Shown: positions 58,914-64,000 of the stretch, one piece after another | How positions within the stretch are numbered: the stretch's first letter is position 1 | How the letters are laid out: the number at the start of each line of letters is the position of its first letter | NCBI GenBank assembly: GCA_000940995.1 | Contig: CP005973.1 | Span: 310,001-374,000 of the forward strand | From: Photobacterium gaetbulicola Gung47 | GTDB taxonomy: Bacteria > Pseudomonadota > Gammaproteobacteria > Enterobacterales > Vibrionaceae | DNA length: 64,000 bases | Direction of reading: 5' to 3' | The notes under the pieces: generated by a model | What the model was told of the DNA's origin: nothing | The model's input: the letters and a program-made list of their open reading frames with translations, nothing else | Database searches by the model: none | Translations under genes and position numbers: made by a program

Positions 58914-60491
58914 ATGAAAAAATTATTATTATCCATGGCAGTTGCTTCAGTACTGTCTACACCTGGCTTTGCTTCAACGCTCGATATTGATATTAATGAC
59001 ACTAAGCAGACCATCCACAGTTTCGGAGCGTCGGATGCCTGGTCTATCAACCCTACGATTAACAAATGGCAGTCTGAAGGCAATGAACAGGCGATTGCTA
59101 ACCTAGCTGATATGTTGTTTTCCACTGATAAAGGTATTGGCTTATCAGCATGGCGTTTTAATATCGGAGCCGGTAGTGCAGAGCAGGGCGCGGAGAGCTT
59201 CATCCGTGACCCATTGCGTCGGGCCGAGCTACTCGTTCCTGAGCAAGGGGGTGAGATCGACCCAACTAAGCAGCGAGGTCAAATCCGCTTCATGCAAGAG
59301 GCTCACCAGCGGGGCGTGAATAACTTTATCGCGTTTTCAAATAGCCCACCGTATTACTTGACCAAAAATGGCCTGGCGCACCCGACAGCGGCAGATGGTG
59401 TGGGTTCAACAAACCTAAAACCAGAGCATGTTGATGATTTTTCAGACTTCCTTGTTGATGTGCTGACTTACCTTCGCAGTGATGAAGTGGGCGTGCCGGT
59501 GAACTATATCAGTCCGATTAACGAGCCAACATGGGAATGGGAGGGGCAAACCCAAGAGGGGAACCGCTATAACATGAAGGAAGTGAAAGCGGTTTATCGA
59601 AGCTTGGATAAGAAGCTAACCGATGCAGGGCTGCGTGCCGATATCCATATTGATGGTGGTGAGGTTGTGGAATACACCGCGGCATTGCGCGACTCCTATA
59701 AACGCAACTTTAATGGCTCATCGCAGACCAATGGAATGAATTCTCGTGGGGTCGGTTTATACCGCAACTATATTGATGAATTACTTGGTGATGAGGAAAT
59801 CCGCGATATTATCGGCAACCAGATCTCGTTGCATGGCTATTTCTCTGATGGTTGGTCAGATCGCCTCGGTAAACTGCGTGATATGACCTATGACAACGTC
59901 AAGGCAGTATCGCCAGATGCCCAAATCTGGATGAGTGAAATGAGTATTCTTGGCGGCGCGGGCGGCGTCCGTGATTTTGACGGTCATGGTTTTGATGTCA
60001 ATGACATGGACTACGCATTGCATGTCGGCAGGATCATTCACCGCGACCTAACCAGGTTGAATGCATCGGCTTGGCATTGGTGGTTGGGTCTGACCCCTTA
60101 CGATTATAAAGATGGTATGGTGAAAATTGCGCCTTCGCTTGATGCTGATACGGTTCAAGATTCCAAAATGATGTGGACTGTGGGTAACTACAGCCGATTC
60201 ATCCGTCCAGGCTATCAACGTGTGGAGCTTGGTGGCTATGATGATTTGAAAGGGCTTATGGCGTCAGCCTATCTTTCACCACAAGGCAAAGAGCTGGTCG
60301 TTGTGATGGTCAATATGGGAGATACAGCGGAAGGTGTGGATCTTGATATTGGCAACGAGGCCAAAATCAGCCAACTGACAACTTACGTAACGAACAAGGA
60401 ATACGATCTCGAAGAAGTCGCCCTGGCGAAGAAAGACGCCGAGTATGTCGTACCTCCGCGTTCGACAGTCACTTTCGTGGCAACGCTATAA
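58914..60491 (+). CDS. secreted GH30 glycosidase, probable endo-beta-1,6-galactanase
   Basis: A 525-residue exported GH30 enzyme with a signal peptide (MKKLLLSMAVASVLSTPGFA). The (beta/alpha)8 barrel carries the acid/base in SPINEPTWEWEGQTQEG (E204) and the nucleophile in WMSEMSILGG (E342); a beta-sandwich from ~430 packs on it. The FSNSPPYYLTKNG block and INEPTWEW..QEG resemble GH30 subfamily 5 endo-beta-1,6-galactanases rather than xylanases or glucosylceramidases. The operon with beta-galactosidase, MelB and a porin agrees with a beta-galactan substrate such as arabinogalactan side chains. Family is sure; subfamily is probable. Confidence 0.85.
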   Translation: MKKLLLSMAVASVLSTPGFASTLDIDINDTKQTIHSFGASDAWSINPTINKWQSEGNEQAIANLADMLFSTDKGIGLSAWRFNIGAGSAEQGAESFIRDPLRRAELLVPEQGGEIDPTKQRGQIRFMQEAHQRGVNNFIAFSNSPPYYLTKNGLAHPTAADGVGSTNLKPEHVDDFSDFLVDVLTYLRSDEVGVPVNYISPINEPTWEWEGQTQEGNRYNMKEVKAVYRSLDKKLTDAGLRADIHIDGGEVVEYTAALRDSYKRNFNGSSQTNGMNSRGVGLYRNYIDELLGDEEIRDIIGNQISLHGYFSDGWSDRLGKLRDMTYDNVKAVSPDAQIWMSEMSILGGAGGVRDFDGHGFDVNDMDYALHVGRIIHRDLTRLNASAWHWWLGLTPYDYKDGMVKIAPSLDADTVQDSKMMWTVGNYSRFIRPGYQRVELGGYDDLKGLMASAYLSPQGKELVVVMVNMGDTAEGVDLDIGNEAKISQLTTYVTNKEYDLEEVALAKKDAEYVVPPRSTVTFVATL

Positions 60492-60512
60492 CCACTAGTA
60501 CTGCCAGTTAAT

Positions 60513-60545
60513 AAAAAGTCCGCTATCAAATAGCGGACTTTTTTT
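60513..60545. terminator. bidirectional terminator after the galactan operon
   Basis: AAAAAGTCCGCTA pairs with TAGCGGACTTTTT around TCAAA, between the convergent GH30 and galR-like genes, with T7 following. Confidence 0.92.
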
Positions 60546-61545
60546 ATTGTTTGGCGACAGAGTCTCTTGGAACTAAGGTCGGAATATAGACATTGTTTGC
60601 CGCATCATCGGGCGTTTGCATTGATGCCAACTCGATTGCCAGCATCGCTGCTTGCTCAGCCATGATTTGAATTGGATAGCGGACTGTTGTCAGTTGTGGC
60701 TGAAGGTAGGTCGCAATTCCGGCATCGTCATAACCGATAATTGAGATGTCTTCCGGCACACGAATATTATTGGCTCTCAGGACTGAAATAGCGCCGGCGG
60801 CCATAAAATCGTTGTAGGTTGCTACTGCAGTAATTGGCAGGTTCTTAGCGAGCAGGTTACTCATCGCCTCCGCTCCTCCGGCTTCATCGGGCTCGCCTGA
60901 CACAACTAAGGCATCGGAGTACTTGAGGTTATTATCTACCAGCGCTTGTCTAAAGCCTGCTTTTCTGTCAATGGAATCATCAATGTTATGGCTTGATGCA
61001 AGATAGCCAATATTCTTATGGCCTTGCTGAATAAGGTAGCTCACTGCTTGATAGCTGCCTTTGACATTATCGAGTGAAATACAACGGTCGGCTATGGCGG
61101 GTATATGACGGTTGATGATCACCAAGCCAGGGATTTGATCGGCAAACTTGATGAGTTCTTCATCACTCAAGCCCTTGGCATGCACAACGAGAGATTCACA
61201 GCGATTTTTAACCAGCAGTTCTATCGCTTCACGCTCATAGTCTGCATTATGGTAACCATGGCTGATGAGGATCTGGCGCTTTTGCTCCCTTGCCACTTTA
61301 TCGACCGCTTTTACCATCAAACCATAAAATGAATTCGATACATCGGCAACTAAGACACCAATGGAATGCGCAGAGTGGGCATTGGAAGACTTGCTTTTTT
61401 CTGTCGGGTTATAGCCAAGCTTTTTCATCGCCTCATTAACCGCTTTAATCGCTGTCTTGCTAGTGTGTGGCAGCCTGTTGATTACCCTAGAAACAGTAGC
61501 GACGGAAACATTGGCTTCTTTTGCGACATCTCTGATATTTGCCAT
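60544..61545 (-). CDS. GalR-like LacI-family repressor
   Basis: A 333-residue regulator close to E. coli GalR/GalS: HTH IRDVAKEANVSVATVSRVIN and effector domain with SIGVLVADVSNSFYGLMVKAV, ISHGYHNADYEREAIELLVKNRCESLVVHAK, GEPDEAGGAEAMSNLL and PQLTTVRYPIQIMAEQAA. GalR senses galactose, which fits the adjacent galactan operon. The hinge (LGYNPTEKSKSSNAHSAHS) lacks the alanine-rich helix and the hinge leucine of GalR (NANARALA). It is transcribed towards the operon it probably controls and reads TGTAAC-type sites before lacZ (inference). Confidence 0.92.
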   Translation of the reverse strand: MANIRDVAKEANVSVATVSRVINRLPHTSKTAIKAVNEAMKKLGYNPTEKSKSSNAHSAHSIGVLVADVSNSFYGLMVKAVDKVAREQKRQILISHGYHNADYEREAIELLVKNRCESLVVHAKGLSDEELIKFADQIPGLVIINRHIPAIADRCISLDNVKGSYQAVSYLIQQGHKNIGYLASSHNIDDSIDRKAGFRQALVDNNLKYSDALVVSGEPDEAGGAEAMSNLLAKNLPITAVATYNDFMAAGAISVLRANNIRVPEDISIIGYDDAGIATYLQPQLTTVRYPIQIMAEQAAMLAIELASMQTPDDAANNVYIPTLVPRDSVAKQ

Positions 61546-61833
61546 GGTGAAACTTGCTTATTCGATTTGCTAAAGGGCTGAAAGTATATCATAAAAGGGC
61601 TGCAACTATACTTATCTTCCTCAGAATCAAATCTCATTTCACATGTTGTCGGCTGGTGTTTGTTTGTTAAAGCCGAGTCTCTCAATCGCTTTGACTGCGG
61701 ATAGCGAATCAAGAGTTTTGCGTTATGCTAAACACTTGGCCAACGGTTGTGTTAAGCGACGGCAAATGGTGCGGCGGTTGCGGTGATATTGCTGAGTTGG
61801 GTGTTGTGCTATTAAGCAAGCGAGGATGAGCGT

Positions 61834-62700
61834 ATGGGGGCTGAATATAACCCGCCTGAAGTATGGACGTACGACAATGAAAATGGTGGAGAGTGGGCAA
61901 GCATTAACCGGCCTGATGCAGGGGCCAGGTATGAGCAGGCTTTGCCTATCGGGTCTCACCCCTTGCAGCTTTACTCGATGGGTACGCCGAATGGCCAGAA
62001 GGTCACCATCATGCTGGAGGAGTTGCTGGCTGCTGGGGTATCAGAAGCCGAGTATGATGCGCATTTGGTGCGCATCGGCGATGGTGAGCAGTTTTCATCT
62101 GGGTTTGTCGAGGTCAACCCCAATTCTAAAATTCCCGCGCTGGTCGATTACTCGGTAGAAAAGCCGATTAATGTATTTGAGTCTGGGGCAATCTTGCTTT
62201 ATATGGCTGAGAAGTTTGGCCATTTCCTTCCCCAACAGCTCGACGCCAAAACAAAGGTGATGAATTGGCTGTTCTGGCTCCAGGGCTCTGCACCCTATCT
62301 CGGTGGCGGTTTTGGCCATTTCTATGCCTATGCGCCAATGAAACTTGAATATCCAATTGATCGCTTTGCCATGGAAGCCAAGCGCCAGCTTGATGTACTC
62401 GACAAGCAGCTTGCAGACAACGCCTTTGTGGCCGGTGATGAGTATTCTATCGCCGATATGGCAATCTGGCCGTGGTATGGCAACCTGGTGCTTGGCAAGC
62501 TGTATGATGCGGCGGATTTTCTCCAAGTCGAGCAGTACACCCATGTCGTACGTTGGGCGAAAGAAATCGAGGTCCGTCCAGCTGTCCAGCGGGGCCGAAT
62601 GGTCAACCGCACTTGGGGGGAAGAGTGGGAGCAGGTGGCAGAACGCCACAGCGCAAGTGATATTGATGAGGTGCTGGCGCTGAAGCCTTCTTCATCTTAA
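61834..62700 (+). CDS. yghU: YghU-type glutathione S-transferase / disulfide reductase
   Basis: A 288-residue protein of the Nu-class GST group (YghU/YfcG). It has an N-terminal extension (YNPPEVWTYDNENGGEWASINRPDAGARYEQALPIG) typical of YghU, a thioredoxin-like domain from ~45 (LQLYSMGTPNGQKVTIMLEEL; TPNGQK binds glutathione), NSKIPALVDY, and a helical C-terminal domain (FVAGDEYSIADMAIWPWYG). Nu-class enzymes show disulfide-bond reductase activity with glutathione. GAGG precedes the start. Monocistronic and unrelated to the sugar loci. Confidence 0.95.
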   Translation: MGAEYNPPEVWTYDNENGGEWASINRPDAGARYEQALPIGSHPLQLYSMGTPNGQKVTIMLEELLAAGVSEAEYDAHLVRIGDGEQFSSGFVEVNPNSKIPALVDYSVEKPINVFESGAILLYMAEKFGHFLPQQLDAKTKVMNWLFWLQGSAPYLGGGFGHFYAYAPMKLEYPIDRFAMEAKRQLDVLDKQLADNAFVAGDEYSIADMAIWPWYGNLVLGKLYDAADFLQVEQYTHVVRWAKEIEVRPAVQRGRMVNRTWGEEWEQVAERHSASDIDEVLALKPSSS

Positions 62701-62772
62701 ATAAAGCTTGCAAGTACCCGATGATGGTGAAGGTGCTACTCTTGCTCGCGAACCGCTGTCACCTTGGGGTTG

Positions 62773-62795
62773 CCCACTACCGAAAAGGTAGTGGG
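62773..62795. other. perfect hairpin in an intergenic region
   Basis: CCCACTACC pairs with GGTAGTGGG around GAAAA, between convergent genes. No clear T run, so it may be a weak terminator. Confidence 0.45.
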
Positions 62796-62853
62796 TTCGA
62801 TGGTCAAAGCGTTTATGTTGTGAGCATATGTGCTCGGCAATGAGGGTGATAGC

Positions 62854-63225
62854 CTACTGTTTTTTCAGTTGTAGGTAGCTCAGTACTGAAAGCAGGGTAA
62901 AGAAAGCGGGATCGCTCCAGCCGAAGCCAGTAAATATTCCCTTAACGCCAGCATAAACAGTAATTATGGCACCGAGAGTGTTGTTGACCAGTAAAGCGGC
63001 AAACAGTCTTCTTGCCACTGCACTGGGCGCAATGTCTCTGAGCATCAGGCTGACTGCGGCGATTCCACCGAGAAAGATACTGGTATGCTGCGAGAGGAAA
63101 TACGCATATTGGTCATTGAGCTCGACACCATACATTGGCCACATTAGGCCTGGTACAAAGAACAGCGCCAGGGCAAAGACGAGGTAAATTGCGCCATGCA
63201 GAGTTAAAAAGGTTTTGTTGTTCAT
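62854..63225 (-). CDS. small four-helix membrane protein
   Basis: A 123-residue inner-membrane protein with four hydrophobic segments (LTLHGAIYLVFALALFFVPGLMWP, ISIFLGGIAAVSLMLRD-type second segment, LFAALLVNNTLGAIITVYAGV, FFTLLSVLSYLQL). I recognise no named family with certainty; the layout resembles small DUF4345-like proteins. The ATG at 63225 is 7 bp after ydhR, so the two are co-transcribed and perhaps functionally linked. Confidence 0.75.
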   Translation of the reverse strand: MNNKTFLTLHGAIYLVFALALFFVPGLMWPMYGVELNDQYAYFLSQHTSIFLGGIAAVSLMLRDIAPSAVARRLFAALLVNNTLGAIITVYAGVKGIFTGFGWSDPAFFTLLSVLSYLQLKKQ

Positions 63226-63232
63226 CGTTGCC

Positions 63233-63541
63233 TCACTGATTGACCGGGCCTTCATTTATTGAGGTTAGCGGTTGGTTGATGTCAAAAATCTTCCCCCGAA
63301 CTTTATTGATCCCCATTTGCTGTAAACGAGCTGTGTGCATATCTAGGTATGTCTGTGCACTCGCTTGGTCTTCAAACAGATAGATACCGCCACCTAGCTG
63401 ATCGTTTTCACTCTCTGTCCAGATCTTCCAGATCATGCCCGGTTCATTGTTAATTGACTCGGCAAGGCCAGCTAATGCACTGGACAGTTCTTTACCAAAC
63501 GGACCGCTAAACTCAAAATCAACCTGTAGTAGTTTCGCCAT
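63233..63541 (-). CDS. ydhR: YdhR-family monooxygenase-like protein
   Basis: A 102-residue dimeric alpha+beta-barrel (ferredoxin-like) protein matching E. coli YdhR along its length: LLQVDFEFSGPFGKEL, LAESINNEPGMIWKIWTESEND, GGIYLFEDQASAQTYLDMHTARL, KIFDINQPLTSIN. YdhR is a putative aromatic monooxygenase without cofactor. The ATG at 63541 gives the family start MAKLLQ. It is divergent from the LysR-family gene, which is its probable regulator. Confidence 0.93.
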   Translation of the reverse strand: MAKLLQVDFEFSGPFGKELSSALAGLAESINNEPGMIWKIWTESENDQLGGGIYLFEDQASAQTYLDMHTARLQQMGINKVRGKIFDINQPLTSINEGPVNQ

Positions 63542-63669
63542 TGTTATATCTCCACATTGGAACAAGCCAGCTTCATCGGCTTCGTTTTAAATTGTGGGAT
63601 CATTCTGATCTATAAAAAACCAACAGAAAAGTTCATAATATTGCGGGTAAATGTGGAATATTTAGACAT

Positions 63670-64000
63670 ATGAGATTAAAGACCACTCTCGATCAATGGC
63701 TGACGCTGCAGGAGATTGATCGTGCTGGCAGTATTCAGGCAGCGGCCACCAACTTGAACAAAAGCCATACCACGCTTATCTATGCGGTGAAAAAGCTCGA
63801 AGAACAATTAGGGGTTTCATTGGTAGAAGTGCAAAAGCGAAGGGCCGTTCTCACGGAGGAGGGGCAGGCGTTACTGCGCAGGGCCAATGCCATGCTTGAG
63901 CAGGCGCGTGATTTGGAGGTGATGAGCGAACAGATAGCCAAAGGGATAGAGTCTGAAATCACGATTGCTATCGATCACCTTTGTGATCCGGCATGGCTAT
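63670..64000 (+). CDS. LysR-family regulator, cut by the window end
   Basis: The first ~110 residues of a LysR-type regulator: winged HTH at ~5-65 (WLTLQEIDRAGSIQAAATNLNKSHTTLIYAVKKLEEQLGVSLVEV, KRRAVLTEEGQALLRRA), a linker helix, and the start of the effector domain (ESEITIAIDHLCDPAWL). It is divergent from ydhR with a 128-bp intergenic region, the standard LysR arrangement. Confidence 0.92.
   Translation, partial: MRLKTTLDQWLTLQEIDRAGSIQAAATNLNKSHTTLIYAVKKLEEQLGVSLVEVQKRRAVLTEEGQALLRRANAMLEQARDLEVMSEQIAKGIESEITIAIDHLCDPAWL

Noticed and set aside
1..64000. Insertion sequences, prophage or transposase genes
   Set aside because: I found no transposase, integrase or phage structural gene in any frame; evidence of mobility is limited to the tRNA repeat and gene debris.

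Overview
The window looks like chromosomal DNA of a marine gammaproteobacterium, most likely a member of the Vibrionaceae (Vibrio/Photobacterium type). The basis is the gene families present (AlaE, YghU, YdhR, DASH cryptochrome plus Fe-S photolyase, MelB, a GalR-like regulator) and the agar/galactan-degrading enzymes typical of seaweed-associated bacteria. I ran no database search, so family calls rest on motifs, length and context.

Layout. 0.3-0.65 kb: a tRNA-Ser(UGA) gene with promoter and terminator, followed by a second, interrupted copy of its 3' end. 1-13 kb: housekeeping and accessory genes (two LysE/RhtB exporters, a small secreted protein, a GAF-GGDEF diguanylate cyclase, a lipoprotein, an AraC regulator, a cytosolic glycerophosphodiesterase with its own MFS carrier, and a light-repair operon with an Fe-S (6-4)-type photolyase and a DASH cryptochrome). 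12.9-14.2 kb: a GntR regulator with a sugar O-acetyltransferase. 14.4-14.8 kb: gene debris, including a recognisable manA (mannose-6-phosphate isomerase) remnant.

15.2-23.6 kb: an eight-gene, one-strand cluster, visibly AT-rich in its first half, that I cannot match to any known pathway. It encodes a class-V aminotransferase, a DapA-fold aldolase lacking the whole dihydrodipicolinate synthase catalytic triad, a cupin, a Gfo/Idh-like dehydrogenase, a VOC enzyme, a QueC-like PP-loop ATPase, an Old Yellow Enzyme and a long-type 2-isopropylmalate synthase. It looks like a biosynthetic cluster for an amino-acid-derived small molecule and is the best candidate here for an undescribed system.

23.7-41 kb: an agar-oligosaccharide utilisation locus. 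It holds a secreted six-hairpin glycosidase of unclear family, a sugar porter, GH117 neoagarobiose hydrolase, an iron alcohol dehydrogenase, SemiSWEET, two twin LacI regulators, a secreted and a cytoplasmic GH50 beta-agarase, a LamB-type porin and an MFS symporter. A 15-bp palindrome (ACTAATAWTATTAGT) recurs at its control regions. 43-49.6 kb: an IclR-TRAP-enolase superfamily-dgoK-dgoA operon that would take a galactose-derived sugar acid to pyruvate and glyceraldehyde-3-phosphate, probably completing catabolism of the agar monomers. Between them lie a periplasmic nucleosidase-like protein and AlaE. 49.7-52.6 kb: two overlapping flavin oxidoreductases of the amine oxidase/carotenoid desaturase-like group, then a decayed discoidin-domain fragment.

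53.4-61.5 kb: a second polysaccharide locus (GH2 beta-galactosidase, MelB-like symporter, OmpG-like porin, secreted GH30 probable beta-1,6-galactanase, GalR-like repressor), with its own TGTAAC palindrome. 61.8-64 kb: a YghU glutathione S-transferase, a small membrane protein, YdhR, and the start of a LysR regulator cut by the window end. All three LacI/GalR-family repressors have lost the hinge leucine, and the putative operators nearby lack the usual central CpG.
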